A stretch of 33,030 bases of DNA from Tissierella sp. Lineage in GTDB: Bacteria > Bacillota > Clostridia > Tissierellales > Tissierellaceae. The translations under genes and the position numbers were made by a program. Below, piece after piece: positions 24,668-33,030 of the stretch. The DNA lies in NCBI RefSeq assembly GCF_029266915.1, contig NZ_JARIEF010000008.1, forward strand, positions 1 through 33,030. The letters run 5' to 3'. Below the pieces are notes generated by a model. It was not told the origin of the DNA. It saw nothing but the letters and a program-made list of their open reading frames with translations, and searched no databases. Each line of letters starts with the position of its first letter. The first letter of the stretch is position 1.

Positions 24668-25453
24668 TTAAATTTGTGCATCCCTGTTACAGTCTTTAGA
24701 ATAAACATACATTAATGGTTCGTCTCTTCCTACTGCGTAAGCTGCTTGAGGTGAGTAAGCACCCATAAATAGGTAGTCACCTTTTTTAACTGGAATCCAG
24801 TTATTATCTAGATTGTACATTCCTTGACCAGAGAGGATATATGCTCCGTGCTCTTGGAAGTGTGTTTCAATATATCCATGACTTCCACCTGGTTGGAAAG
24901 AAAGTATATGAAAGTTCATGTCAAATCCCAAGTCTGTTGGAAGAAGATCTTTTACTCCAACGTCCTTCATTCCTTCATAATCCACAAATTCTATATCATT
25001 TGCATTTCCGCTTACAACTCTTGCTTCGTGTCCTTCTATAGCATCGTATCTTCTCTTATACAAGAAAAGTTTTACTGGAGTTTCTTCCTTGTTTTCAAAG
25101 TATAACTTTACTCCGCTTGGGCAAAATAGGTAGCCACCTTCATTTAAAGTAAACTCTTCCTCATCTGCTTTTGCCTTTAATTCGCCTTCTATAACATAAA
25201 CAAATACTTCAACGCCTTCTTCTCCAAATCCTTGTCTGTTTCCGCCGTCTTTGTTTACATGAACTAAATAGTCTACAAAGCTTGCTCCAATTTTAGGGGA
25301 TGAAAGTATTGTAACATCACAATTTTCAAAGCCTGGTATAACATTTTTAACAAGCCCGTCTGGTTCTATTAGTGCAAAGTTTCCTTTTTGTATTACTGAC
25401 CTATTTGAAAGTATATCTTCTCTGTATCCCGTTACATTATTTAAATAACCCAT
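24668..25453 (-). CDS. allE: (S)-ureidoglycine aminohydrolase
   Basis: A 261-residue manganese bicupin that converts (S)-ureidoglycine to (S)-ureidoglycolate and ammonia, making the reaction stereospecific. The N-terminus MGYLNNVTGYREDILSNR, ENCDVTILSSPKIGASFVDYLV, the C-terminal cupin metal stretch GGSHGYIETHFQEHGAYIL and SKDCNRDAQI match the E. coli YlbA/AllE sequence closely. Length is normal and both cupin domains are present. ATG 25453 follows AGGAGG, 19 bases after the allC stop. It is the middle enzyme of the allCED operon. Confidence 0.95.
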   Translation of the reverse strand: MGYLNNVTGYREDILSNRSVIQKGNFALIEPDGLVKNVIPGFENCDVTILSSPKIGASFVDYLVHVNKDGGNRQGFGEEGVEVFVYVIEGELKAKADEEEFTLNEGGYLFCPSGVKLYFENKEETPVKLFLYKRRYDAIEGHEARVVSGNANDIEFVDYEGMKDVGVKDLLPTDLGFDMNFHILSFQPGGSHGYIETHFQEHGAYILSGQGMYNLDNNWIPVKKGDYLFMGAYSPQAAYAVGRDEPLMYVYSKDCNRDAQI

Positions 25454-25472
25454 TTTTATTCCTCCTATTATT

Positions 25473-26699
25473 TTACTTGTACGCTAACTCGTAAAGTGCT
25501 GATTGCAGTGCTAATATTCCTTCTGCTAAATCTTTTACCTCGGTGTTTTCTTCAGGATTATGGCTTATACCATTTATACTTGGAACAAATATCATCCCGG
25601 TTGCTACTCTTGGTGCAAATATTTGTGAATCATGTCCTGCTCCACTGTGCATTACCTTGTAGTTTAGATTATTGTCTTTAGATGCTTGTTCTATAATAGA
25701 AATTATTTCTCCGTCCATTGGAACTGGCGGTTCATCCATCCACATGTCGATTTCAATTTCTATTCCCATATCCTTACATATATCTCTCATATCGCTTTCA
25801 ATTTCTTTTGTAAAGTCTTTTAAAATATCTCTATCAGTATGCCTGCAGTCTATAGTAAAAGCAGTTTCGCCAGGTACTACGTTTACAGTGTTAGGTTTTA
25901 CGTCTACCTTACCAAAAGTTAATACTAGAGGATCTCCCTTTTTCTTAGCTTTTTCCAATGAAGATGTTACAATTCTCGCAAATGCCTCTATTGTATCTTT
26001 TCTATATTTCATAAGGGTAGTTCCTGCATGGTTTGCTTGTCCCTTTAACTTAACTCCGTATCTTCTTTGACCAACAATACTTGTAACAACTCCTACAGAC
26101 TTATTTTCCATCTCTAGAAAGTTACCTTGTTCAATATGAATCTCTAAAAATGCCTTTAAGTCACCTTTTGGAGTATTATCTTTTCTAAAGTCAAAGCCGC
26201 TCCTTCTCATTTCATCAACAAACTTTTTACCGTCAATGTCCTTTGCATCTATTACATCTTCTTGATTGGCTAAGCCAAATATATTTTTACTTCCCCAAAA
26301 TGCATAAGGAAATCTGCTTCCTTCTTCTTCTGCCATAGATATAAGTTCCAAACTTCTCTTTGGAGCGCCATGTTTTTGGATTAAATTTTTAATAGCAATC
26401 ATTCCAGCAATAATTCCAAAAGCTCCGTCCAGCTTGCCACCGTTTGTAACCGTATCTATATGAGAGCCCGTTGCAATAACTTCATCAGGAAATTCAGTTC
26501 CTTTTATTCTTCCAAAAAGGTTTCCTATCTCATCAAAATTAGTTTCAAGACCTATTTCTTCGAGTTTTTCTTTTAAGGAATTTTGTGCTTCAAGCCATTC
26601 GTCAGTATATAAAGTCCTGCTGACTCCCCCTTTGGGATCTCTTCCAAAACTTGAAAGCCACTCTACAGTATTATTTATTTCTTTATAAAAATTGTCCAT
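25473..26699 (-). CDS. allC: Allantoate amidohydrolase
   Basis: A 408-residue M20-family metallo-amidohydrolase that hydrolyses allantoate to (S)-ureidoglycine, CO2 and ammonia. Motifs are TGSHIDTVTNGGKLDG with the metal His and Asp, MAEEEGSRFPYAFWGSKN with the metal-bridging Glu, HIEQGNFLE, and SGAGHDSQIFAPRV. All are very close to E. coli AllC. Hydantoinase-associated carbamoylases and beta-ureidopropionase are related, but the allE and allD neighbours settle the call. It is the promoter-proximal gene of the operon, divergent from pucR. ATG 26699 follows GAGGAGG. Confidence 0.94.
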   Translation of the reverse strand: MDNFYKEINNTVEWLSSFGRDPKGGVSRTLYTDEWLEAQNSLKEKLEEIGLETNFDEIGNLFGRIKGTEFPDEVIATGSHIDTVTNGGKLDGAFGIIAGMIAIKNLIQKHGAPKRSLELISMAEEEGSRFPYAFWGSKNIFGLANQEDVIDAKDIDGKKFVDEMRRSGFDFRKDNTPKGDLKAFLEIHIEQGNFLEMENKSVGVVTSIVGQRRYGVKLKGQANHAGTTLMKYRKDTIEAFARIVTSSLEKAKKKGDPLVLTFGKVDVKPNTVNVVPGETAFTIDCRHTDRDILKDFTKEIESDMRDICKDMGIEIEIDMWMDEPPVPMDGEIISIIEQASKDNNLNYKVMHSGAGHDSQIFAPRVATGMIFVPSINGISHNPEENTEVKDLAEGILALQSALYELAYK

Positions 26700-26771
26700 T
26701 TCATATCCTCCTCTTTTACTTCTGTTATATATTAATATAATCGTTTTCCCTTAACATTTCCTTATTCAAAT

Positions 26772-26799
26772 AGTATATATATTAATTAACAATTGTCTA
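26772..26799 (-). promoter_or_regulatory. Candidate allC promoter
   Basis: On the minus strand TAGACA (26799-26794) and TATACT (26777-26772) are 16 bases apart and face allC. The spacer and -35 region contain the palindrome ACAATTGT (26789-26796), a possible regulator site. Confidence 0.45.
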
Positions 26800-26845
26800 C
26801 AATGAACAAATCAGCATTGTAAGTGTTGCCAATAAATTATATAAT
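26798..26845 (+). promoter_or_regulatory. pucR promoter with overlapping inverted repeat
   Basis: TTGTAA (26817-26822), a 17-base spacer and TATAAT (26840-26845) form a near-consensus promoter for pucR. The inverted repeat TACAATG-N10-CATTGTA (26798-26821) covers the -35 box and touches the -35 of the divergent allC promoter, so one bound protein could act on both. Confidence 0.65.
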
Positions 26846-26883
26846 ATACTTATAAAAGATTTATGAAAGGTGGAGATATCGCT

Positions 26884-28512
26884 GTGATAACCTTAAAGGA
26901 TATATTAAATAATAAAAGATTTAATTATTTAAAATTAATCAATACAAATGCTGATTTAAACAGAGACGTAGCTACTATTGAGTCTACTGAGACTCCTGAT
27001 ATAGCTTCTTATCTAACTCCCAATGCATTTTTACTTACAACAGCTATGGTATATAAAGATAATCAAGAAGAACTCTCTAAGCTTATAGTTGATTTGAACA
27101 GATTGCCTACCGCAGCACTTGGGATAAAACTTGGAAGATTTGTCGACAAATTGGATCCAAAAGTAATAGAAACAGCAAACCGTTTAAAGTTTCCCCTTAT
27201 CCAAATCCCGGCCGACACAACTCTTGGCAGTGTATTCAATCAGCTTCTTTCATATATCTGGAGTGTGCAAAATGAGGAACTTCTCTATTCTTTAAATATA
27301 CAAAAAAGATTCTCTAACCTTATGATAAAAAATGCCTCTTTAAATATGCTCATTAAAAATCTTTCATATACACTGAAAAAAACAATAGCTCTTGTTGATC
27401 CCTTTGGTAATATTATAAATTCTACCAATCATAAAAAAAGTGGATATTCCAAGAAAATTCTTCGTGAATTAGTTGAAGAGTTATCCCATAAAAGTAACTC
27501 TAGCAATGTTATTGAAATAAAACTCAAAACAAAAGATGATAAAGAAAATATTGTCCACATATATCCAATCAACACTACAAACTACTATCCATATTATTTA
27601 ATTGTATTTGATGCTAAAGATATGCCCTATCCAATGTCTATGATGGCCATAGAACAAGCCACACTTATACTTGCCTTTACACTCTATAAGAATCTCAGAG
27701 TAGCTTACAGCAATCTTACCAGTCAAGAGGAGTTCTTAAAAGAACTTATCAGCCCTAAGACTTATGAACGCTTAAATGAAGATCAACTTCTTTTTAAAGG
27801 TGAGAAATATGGATTAAAGCTAACTGACAAGTATTTGGTTATAAATGCATCTATAGAAGATAAAGATAAATTTATGAATGATATGCCTCTGATGGAAGAT
27901 GGTTATATACTTATATATAATTGGCTAAAAGATAAACTCTCTCGTGATATACCGTCCTGCATCTTATTTCCGGACAGAGATAATTATAACTTTATAATCC
28001 TGGTCCAAGATTATCATATAAATCTCTTAGAGAGACTTTCTTCTTATAGGACTATACTTCAAAATACATTGGATCTAGATATATGCTTTTTTATGGGAAA
28101 TCTTGTTCAAGATATAGCTTCCATAAAAGATTCATTTAATGAATCCATACAAGCTATTAAGTATGGTGAGATAAGAGATGGGATAGATTTTATAAGATAC
28201 CACAAAAAACTTGAAACCTTTGAACTTTTAAACTTAATTCCTAAAAATCAGATGAGAAACTTTAATACAGACAACTTGAAGGTCCTACTAAACCCTGGTG
28301 ATGAAACACTGGCAGATTTACGTGATACTCTTAAGGTCTTTTTAGATTTAAACTGTAATATAACAGAAACTGCTAAACACCTATTTATTCATAGAAACAC
28401 TGTAAAATATAGAGTTCAAAGATGCAAAGAAATTCTTGGAGATGATATACTTGAACCTCGAAATACTCTAAAGCTTAGAATCAGCCTGGCTTATCTATTA
28501 AGAGATCTATAG
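26884..28512 (+). CDS. pucR: PucR-family transcriptional regulator
   Basis: A 542-residue regulator. The start is GTG 26884, nine or so bases after AAAGGTGGAG; an in-frame ATG at 26863 would overlap that ribosome binding site. The N-terminal third (about 1-130: TLKDILN, LTPNAFLLTTAMVY, KFPLIQIPADT) is the PucR purine-catabolism sensor domain. The middle resembles a GGDEF-like or CdaR region. The C-terminus (about 485-542: DLNCNITETAKHLFIHRNTVKYRVQR) is the HTH_30 DNA-binding domain. Bacillus PucR activates allantoin and purine genes. Divergent placement next to allC supports control of the allCED operon by a ureide or purine ligand. Confidence 0.92.
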   Translation: MITLKDILNNKRFNYLKLINTNADLNRDVATIESTETPDIASYLTPNAFLLTTAMVYKDNQEELSKLIVDLNRLPTAALGIKLGRFVDKLDPKVIETANRLKFPLIQIPADTTLGSVFNQLLSYIWSVQNEELLYSLNIQKRFSNLMIKNASLNMLIKNLSYTLKKTIALVDPFGNIINSTNHKKSGYSKKILRELVEELSHKSNSSNVIEIKLKTKDDKENIVHIYPINTTNYYPYYLIVFDAKDMPYPMSMMAIEQATLILAFTLYKNLRVAYSNLTSQEEFLKELISPKTYERLNEDQLLFKGEKYGLKLTDKYLVINASIEDKDKFMNDMPLMEDGYILIYNWLKDKLSRDIPSCILFPDRDNYNFIILVQDYHINLLERLSSYRTILQNTLDLDICFFMGNLVQDIASIKDSFNESIQAIKYGEIRDGIDFIRYHKKLETFELLNLIPKNQMRNFNTDNLKVLLNPGDETLADLRDTLKVFLDLNCNITETAKHLFIHRNTVKYRVQRCKEILGDDILEPRNTLKLRISLAYLLRDL

Positions 28513-28547
28513 TTTTTTATGAGCATATATTTCTCAATACACAAAAT

Positions 28548-28582
28548 AAAGGTACATGAATTATAAAACTTCATGCACCTTT
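28548..28582. terminator. Bidirectional terminator between pucR and ridA
   Basis: Convergent genes share a 13-bp stem with one mismatch (AAAGGTACATGAA with TTCATGCACCTTT). Each strand ends in T-containing sequence (TTTATC on plus, TTTATTTTGTG on minus). Confidence 0.82.
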
Positions 28583-28605
28583 ATCTATCCCCTAAACTAG
28601 AACTC

Positions 28606-28980
28606 TTATCTTTTAGCCACAACTTCTATCTCCACATCCGCTCCAAGAGGCAGCTCCAAAACAGCTACGCAGGTTCTTGCAGGGTAGGGCTCTGTAAACT
28701 TAGTTTTATATACTTCGTTCATAGCATCAAAATGTTTCATACCCGTAAGATAGACATTAACCTTTACTATGTTTTTCTCAGTTAGGCCCACTTCTTTTAA
28801 AACCCGGTCTATATTTTTAAAACATTCCTCTGTCTGTTCTTTTATATCTAGCTCCCTTCCCTCAAGTGTTAGGGAATTTTTAGCTGTTTGACCTGACAGA
28901 TAAACAAATTCACCTGCATCAACCGCATGGGAATATGGTCCTGAACTCATAACATCTTTTCCTGTATAAACTTTTCTCAT
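28606..28980 (-). CDS. ridA: RidA/YjgF family enamine-imine deaminase
   Basis: A 124-residue trimer-forming protein of the RidA family. It has SSGPYSHAVDAGEFVYLSGQ near the N-terminus and PARTCVAVLELPLGADVEIEVVA at the end, with the substrate-anchoring Arg in PARTC and terminal Glu in EIEVVA. RidA hydrolyses reactive enamines/imines such as 2-aminoacrylate to 2-oxoacids and ammonia, protecting PLP enzymes. It lies between pucR and the transporter, with a terminator on both sides, so it is probably monocistronic. A role in ureide metabolism is possible but not shown. Confidence 0.93.
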   Translation of the reverse strand: MRKVYTGKDVMSSGPYSHAVDAGEFVYLSGQTAKNSLTLEGRELDIKEQTEECFKNIDRVLKEVGLTEKNIVKVNVYLTGMKHFDAMNEVYKTKFTEPYPARTCVAVLELPLGADVEIEVVAKR

Positions 28981-29074
28981 AATCTATCCTCCTAATGTTT
29001 TTACTAAATTAACGTCTGGCATTAGAACTTTAATTTACTTAATATTATCATATTTATAGATATAAATCTAAAAA

Positions 29075-29102
29075 AAGCCCTTGAAAATTAATTCAAGGGC
29101 TT
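29075..29102 (-). terminator. Terminator after the 2-hydroxycarboxylate transporter gene
   Basis: AAGCCCTTGAA pairs perfectly with TTCAAGGGCTT (6-base loop), with a run of T on the minus strand. It starts three bases after the stop codon. Confidence 0.92.
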
Positions 29103-29105
29103 AAC

Positions 29106-30401
29106 TTATATTAAAAATCTGAGTAAAACAGTTGCAATAATCATCATAAAAGCTCCGCCTAGTCTTGATGAAATTTGTGCAAAGGGCATAAGTACCATTC
29201 TGTTGGCAGAAGATAAAACTGCAACATCTCCTGTACCGCCCATGTTTGCCATGCATAGTCCCCCAGTGATTGAAGCTTCAACTGGATAAAATCCAAGCAT
29301 CTTTCCAACAAATCCCGCTCCTATTATAGCGCCTATTACAGTAGCTCCAACTAAGACTACATAGGTAGGTGATATAGCCGCAATTACATCAGCTAGGTCA
29401 GTGTATGCAACTCCTATTCCGATTAAGAGTGCAAGGGTTAGATTATTCATCATAAACTTAAACCATTGGGTTGCGCCTAGTTCATATTTCTCGGGTAAAA
29501 GTCCAAAAGCTTTAACTATAACTACTGTTATAATCATAAATGCATAGGCATGTACCTTAAAGAAGTATGATAAAATACTTCCAAATACAAAGAATGTTGT
29601 CGCTACTAACAATCCCATGCCCATAAGTTTATAATCTATAGCCTTTTCATCTTCACTCTCTACGGCCATTTCTTCTTGGGATACCAGTAGCTTTCCGTCA
29701 CCTGAAAGTTTCTTATTACCCTTAGTTAACTTATCCAGTAGTCCAGCAAGTATTATAGCCATTGCATTTCCAAGGGCTACTGCCGGAACCATCTTATCAA
29801 ATATACTGCCTGGATCTACATTTAAACTATCTCCAAAAATCTGAGACAAGGGAACTGCTCCAGCTCCCATTCCTCCACCCATTATAGGTAGGGAAATATA
29901 AAGTATAGCTTCTTTTGCGCCATAGCCCATAAGCATTCCTACAAGTCCTGTTAAAGCAAATGAAGCTACAACTCCCCCTGCTATAACCGGTAAATATCTA
30001 ATAGATGCTTGAATAAGAAGTTTTCTGTTCATTCCCAGTATACTTCCCGTTATAAGGGCTGCTATATAGAAGTCTAAAAATGATTCACCCTTCATAAAGT
30101 TCTCAATAATTAGAGTAGCTGATTCTGGTATTAGACCATAAGTAGCTAATGCTGCGGAACCAAATATGATAACTATAGGTCCTCCTCCTAGATAGCTTCT
30201 AACTATAGGTAAGTTGTTGCCTATTTCATTAAGTATAGCTCCCATTACCATCATTATTGGAAGCGCACCCACCATGCCTGCAGGTAGTATTTCTAAATAT
30301 GTAGCTGCTAATATTACAATAGTAATAATTAAAAACATTGGCCAAGATATTCCCATAATCTGATAGCCCTGATCTTCTTTAAGTTTTATTGTTTCTGCCA
30401 T
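29106..30401 (-). CDS. 2-hydroxycarboxylate transporter (CitS/MaeN family)
   Basis: A 431-residue secondary transporter of the 2HCT family, which moves citrate, malate or lactate with Na+ or H+. It has about eleven hydrophobic segments, the conserved GGGMGAGAVPLSQ re-entrant-loop motif (about 178-190), and a C-terminal GGLCMANMGGTGDVAVLSSANRM second motif. A short polar insert with Lys and Glu (about 225-250) forms the central cytoplasmic loop. The two-component genes upstream on the same strand encode a CitA/CitB-type pair, the usual regulator of such transporters. Citrate versus malate cannot be distinguished. ATG 30401 has AGAGGAGG upstream. Confidence 0.92.
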   Translation of the reverse strand: MAETIKLKEDQGYQIMGISWPMFLIITIVILAATYLEILPAGMVGALPIMMVMGAILNEIGNNLPIVRSYLGGGPIVIIFGSAALATYGLIPESATLIIENFMKGESFLDFYIAALITGSILGMNRKLLIQASIRYLPVIAGGVVASFALTGLVGMLMGYGAKEAILYISLPIMGGGMGAGAVPLSQIFGDSLNVDPGSIFDKMVPAVALGNAMAIILAGLLDKLTKGNKKLSGDGKLLVSQEEMAVESEDEKAIDYKLMGMGLLVATTFFVFGSILSYFFKVHAYAFMIITVVIVKAFGLLPEKYELGATQWFKFMMNNLTLALLIGIGVAYTDLADVIAAISPTYVVLVGATVIGAIIGAGFVGKMLGFYPVEASITGGLCMANMGGTGDVAVLSSANRMVLMPFAQISSRLGGAFMMIIATVLLRFLI

Positions 30402-30538
30402 GAAAATTCCTCCTCTAAGTTTTATGGCTCATATCTTATATAAATAATAACATTTCTCAACTCATAAATAAGCCATTTACATAAGTATATAGCAGTTTCT
30501 CCAGGCAGAAAAGATTTAGATAGTATTATAAAGATTAA

Positions 30539-30574
30539 AAAAGTTAAAAAAACATTGTTAATTTTATAACTTTT
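30539..30574 (-). terminator. Possible terminator after the CitB-type gene
   Basis: AAAAGTTA and TAACTTTT (8-bp, AT-rich) flank a 20-base loop containing a T-rich stretch, overlapping the citB stop. On the minus strand TTTAATC follows. It is a weak hairpin. Confidence 0.4.
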
Positions 30575-31238
30575 AAATCTTTCTGTAGTAGTGCATAGGT
30601 CTTCCTATTGAACCATACTCTATCTCCCTTATTACATAATTTATTTCCTCCAAGTAGTCCATGTATCTTCTCACTGTTACCTTTGATACATCAAGGCCTG
30701 TGGATATATCTTCTGCACTTAGCTTTTTCACATCACTCTCGTCTAAGAAACTTATTATACTTCCTAGGGTATATTTATTTAAACCCTTTTCTAAATCCCG
30801 ATCAGAACCTGACTTCTTAAGAATAATATTATCAATATCTATTTGACTTATGTCCTCTTTATTTATGAGTTCCTTTCTACTGATATACTTTTCCAGGGCT
30901 TGCTTCATTCTTTTATATTCAAATGGCTTGATCAAGTAGTCAACTGCACCGAGCTTTAAAGCTTCATCTATATCACTAGAATCTGCTGAAGCTGTAACCA
31001 TTATTATGTCGCAATTATAGTTTTTTTCCCTTACCTTTCTAAGTATCGATAGGCCATCTCCCCTTGGAAGATATAAGTCTAGTATAATTAAGTCTACAGG
31101 GTTGTTTTTAATATACTTTAAAGTCTCTGTTTCATCTCGGCATACATCTTCAACTTTAAAGCCCTCTACACTTTCAATATACTTCTTATTTATTTTAGAA
31201 ACCATCGGATCATCTTCTACTATTAAAACCCTAATCAT
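30573..31238 (-). CDS. CitB/DpiA-type response regulator
   Basis: A 221-residue regulator. ATG 31238 is chosen because AAAGGAGG lies eight bases upstream and the receiver domain begins immediately (MIRVLIVEDD); the open frame extends eight codons more. Asp54 in IILDLYLPRGDG is the phospho-acceptor and the Lys in YLIKPFEYKR completes the receiver. The C-terminal part (about 150-221: TGLDVSKVTVRRYMDYLEE) is a winged helix of the CitB/DcuR type. It overlaps the 3' end of the kinase gene, so they are translationally coupled. Its likely target is the 2HCT transporter 171 bases downstream. Confidence 0.9.
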   Translation of the reverse strand: MIRVLIVEDDPMVSKINKKYIESVEGFKVEDVCRDETETLKYIKNNPVDLIILDLYLPRGDGLSILRKVREKNYNCDIIMVTASADSSDIDEALKLGAVDYLIKPFEYKRMKQALEKYISRKELINKEDISQIDIDNIILKKSGSDRDLEKGLNKYTLGSIISFLDESDVKKLSAEDISTGLDVSKVTVRRYMDYLEEINYVIREIEYGSIGRPMHYYRKI

Positions 31239-32832
31239 TCTTATCCTCCTTTGGAATAACAACTTCCACCTTAGTACCTAGTCCCATCTCAGAATCTATA
31301 CTTATAGATCCAGAAAGGATTGACAGCTTATTTTGAATAAGAGAAAGACCAAAACCTCTTTCATCTCCCTTTGTACTGTAGCTATTTTTAAATATCTTTT
31401 TAATCTCAGACTCTTCTATTCCACTGCCCTTATCCTCTACAACAATCTTAATAAAGTCTTTTTCTGTTTTAATTGTCAAGCTGACTTCCTTCGGCCTATC
31501 ATCTATATTTATAGAGGCTTCAAATGAGTTTTCTATCAGATTACCTATTATAGTCACAAGTGAATAACTTAACTCTTTATCCTTTAATTGTTCTAAAGAA
31601 GATGAAGGCATTATCTTAAATTCTATCCCAAGTTCGTTTGCTCTATTAAATTTACCTAGTAGTAATGAAGTTATAATGGGGTCTTTTATCATTTTCAGGG
31701 TATAGTTTATCTTTTTTTCTTCCTTATTTTTGATTCCTATTATAAAGTCTTTTGCTTCCTCTATTTCGTCAATTTGTATAAGTCCAAGTATGATATGGAG
31801 CTTATTGGAAAACTCATGAGAGTTTGCCCTCAAGGCATTTACAATCTCATTGTAACCCGTGATCTCCTCCGCCATCTTTGTCAGCTCGGTCTTATCTCTA
31901 AAAGTAGCAACAACTCCTGTTATATCTTTATCTTCTTTTATAGGTACTATATTTCTAACTATGTTTACACCATTTAACTTTCCTTCGCCACCAATTATAG
32001 ACTCTCCGCTTTCAAATACTTCAACCATATTGCTATTAGGGATTACTTCTGTTATTTTTTGACCCACAAGATCTTTGCTTTGAATTTTAAGTATCTGTAT
32101 AGCCGAATCGTTTATAGTTACTATCTTCATATCCTTATCTATTGAGATAATTCCCTCTTGAATGGCCTCGAGCATACTGATTTTTTCGCGGTATATTCTG
32201 CTTATTTCAAAAGGTTCAAGACCGAGCAGACTCTTTTTTATATCATTTGCAAATACTAATGAACCTATTATTCCAAGGATAAGTCCCCCTATAGAATAGC
32301 TTATTATAGTTTTTAAAGCCTCATTTTTTATAAAGTTAAATTCCCTTATAAGCCTTCCAACTAAAACAAAGCCAACTTGGTCTCCCTTAGAATTATTAAT
32401 AGGAGCAAAAGCCCTGATAGATTTACCAAGCGTTCCTATCTCCTCGGTTACATAGCTATCTCCTTTTTTTATTACCCTCTCTTCATCCCCGCCTACTATC
32501 TTTTCACCTATTCTAGCTTGATTGGGATGGGCAATCCTTATTCCTTTCATATCTCCTATTACTATAAAGTCAATATTCTTAGTTTTATCAAGCATATCTT
32601 TAGTATAGGCTTGTATAGTAGTTTTATCTCTTCCAGCTTCTATAATATCTCCAAAATGAGAATAGCTTCCTATATTTACCGCCAGGTTCATATTATTCTC
32701 CCTCACTGTTTGCCTAAGATTGTTTAATGTCCACTTAGAAAAAAGTAGGGATGTGAATATTATAGAAGCTATAATAATAAGTACTGTAAAAAAGACTATT
32801 TTTGTTTTTAAACTATATTTTTTTCTCTCCAT
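31231..32832 (-). CDS. CitA/DcuS-type sensor histidine kinase
   Basis: A 533-residue membrane kinase. A transmembrane segment (about 10-32), an extracytoplasmic sCache domain (about 33-175) with GIRIAHPNQARIGE and FVLVGRLIREFNF, a second transmembrane segment (about 175-195), a PAS domain (about 210-310, IQEGIISIDKDM), a SpoOB-type H-box (ANSHEFSNKLHIILGLIQ) and an ATPase domain (ENSFEAS, DKGSGIEESE, ERGFGLSLIQNKL) follow in order. This architecture is shared by CitA, DcuS and MalK, which bind di- or tricarboxylates through the Cache domain. Which one is bound is not readable here. ATG 32832 follows GGAGGAAG. Confidence 0.92.
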   Translation of the reverse strand: MERKKYSLKTKIVFFTVLIIIASIIFTSLLFSKWTLNNLRQTVRENNMNLAVNIGSYSHFGDIIEAGRDKTTIQAYTKDMLDKTKNIDFIVIGDMKGIRIAHPNQARIGEKIVGGDEERVIKKGDSYVTEEIGTLGKSIRAFAPINNSKGDQVGFVLVGRLIREFNFIKNEALKTIISYSIGGLILGIIGSLVFANDIKKSLLGLEPFEISRIYREKISMLEAIQEGIISIDKDMKIVTINDSAIQILKIQSKDLVGQKITEVIPNSNMVEVFESGESIIGGEGKLNGVNIVRNIVPIKEDKDITGVVATFRDKTELTKMAEEITGYNEIVNALRANSHEFSNKLHIILGLIQIDEIEEAKDFIIGIKNKEEKKINYTLKMIKDPIITSLLLGKFNRANELGIEFKIMPSSSLEQLKDKELSYSLVTIIGNLIENSFEASINIDDRPKEVSLTIKTEKDFIKIVVEDKGSGIEESEIKKIFKNSYSTKGDERGFGLSLIQNKLSILSGSISIDSEMGLGTKVEVVIPKEDKND

Positions 32833-33030
32833 CAGCTTCCTCCAAACTTTAATTTCCTAAAACATTATATAATATCTACCTCTACAAAACCATAGCTTTA
32901 TCAAGGTGATTTATAAGTTTAAACTTTACTCCTAAAGTAAACTTCCTCCCATACTACACATGTTATCATAGATCTAGCAGATAAAATATAGTCAAAGACA
33001 ATCATATAACGCCTCTTATAGCTAAATAAG

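Noticed and set aside
25473-26699. N-carbamoyl-amino acid hydrolase or beta-ureidopropionase
   Set aside because: Related by family, but the close AllC-like motifs and the adjacent allE and allD settle allantoate as substrate.

Overview
The window is low-GC DNA with short intergenic gaps, strong AGGAGG-type ribosome binding sites, frequent GTG/TTG starts and many hairpin-plus-T-run terminators. This points to an anaerobic Firmicute of the Clostridia, possibly a Tissierellales-like fermenter of amino acids and purines; the lineage is inferred from gene content and style only. Almost all genes lie on the minus strand. The plus-strand genes are an Old Yellow Enzyme-type reductase, an S11 carboxypeptidase and a PucR regulator. 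I see no tRNA, rRNA, CRISPR array, insertion sequence or phage gene.

Layout. 1-508: truncated NhaC-family transporter behind a T-box leader (534-790) with its own promoter. 843-5389 (minus): M20D amidohydrolase, histidine ammonia-lyase (hutH), glutamate formimidoyltransferase (ftcD) and a DUF421 membrane protein. 5594-7507 (plus): FMN/4Fe-4S/FAD reductase. 7665-10707 (minus): AI-2E-family permease, pyroglutamyl peptidase and an unassigned lipoprotein.

10850-16533 (minus) is a vanG-type glycopeptide-resistance-like operon. In transcription order it is vanR, vanS, a hairpin, vanW, vanG ligase, vanXY and a soluble vanT/alr-type racemase, joined by 8-nt overlaps or 1-nt gaps. A penicillin-binding-type D,D-carboxypeptidase (16716-17597) diverges from vanR across a short shared regulatory region. 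There is no vanH, so the logic is D-Ala-D-Ser (or D-Ala-D-Ala), not D-Ala-D-Lac. The racemase lacks the membrane half usual for VanT and keeps an alanine-racemase-like tyrosine.

17710-22061 (minus): methionine gamma-lyase, a 0.4-kb block of tandem and inverted repeats, nucleoside hydrolase, ribokinase and purine nucleoside phosphorylase. 22195-26699 (minus): dicarboxylate-type symporter, then allD, allE and allC for allantoate breakdown. They diverge from pucR (26884-28512, plus) across a promoter region with an inverted repeat. The nucleoside and ureide genes together form a purine-catabolism neighbourhood that feeds ribose into the pentose-phosphate pool and recovers ammonia from ureides. 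28606-32832 (minus): RidA, a 2-hydroxycarboxylate transporter and a CitB/CitA-type two-component system that probably controls it.

The most notable items are the rearranged vanG-type operon, the repeat block at 18938-19345, the T-box with a basic-amino-acid-like specifier, and the terminator placed directly against the ribokinase ribosome binding site.
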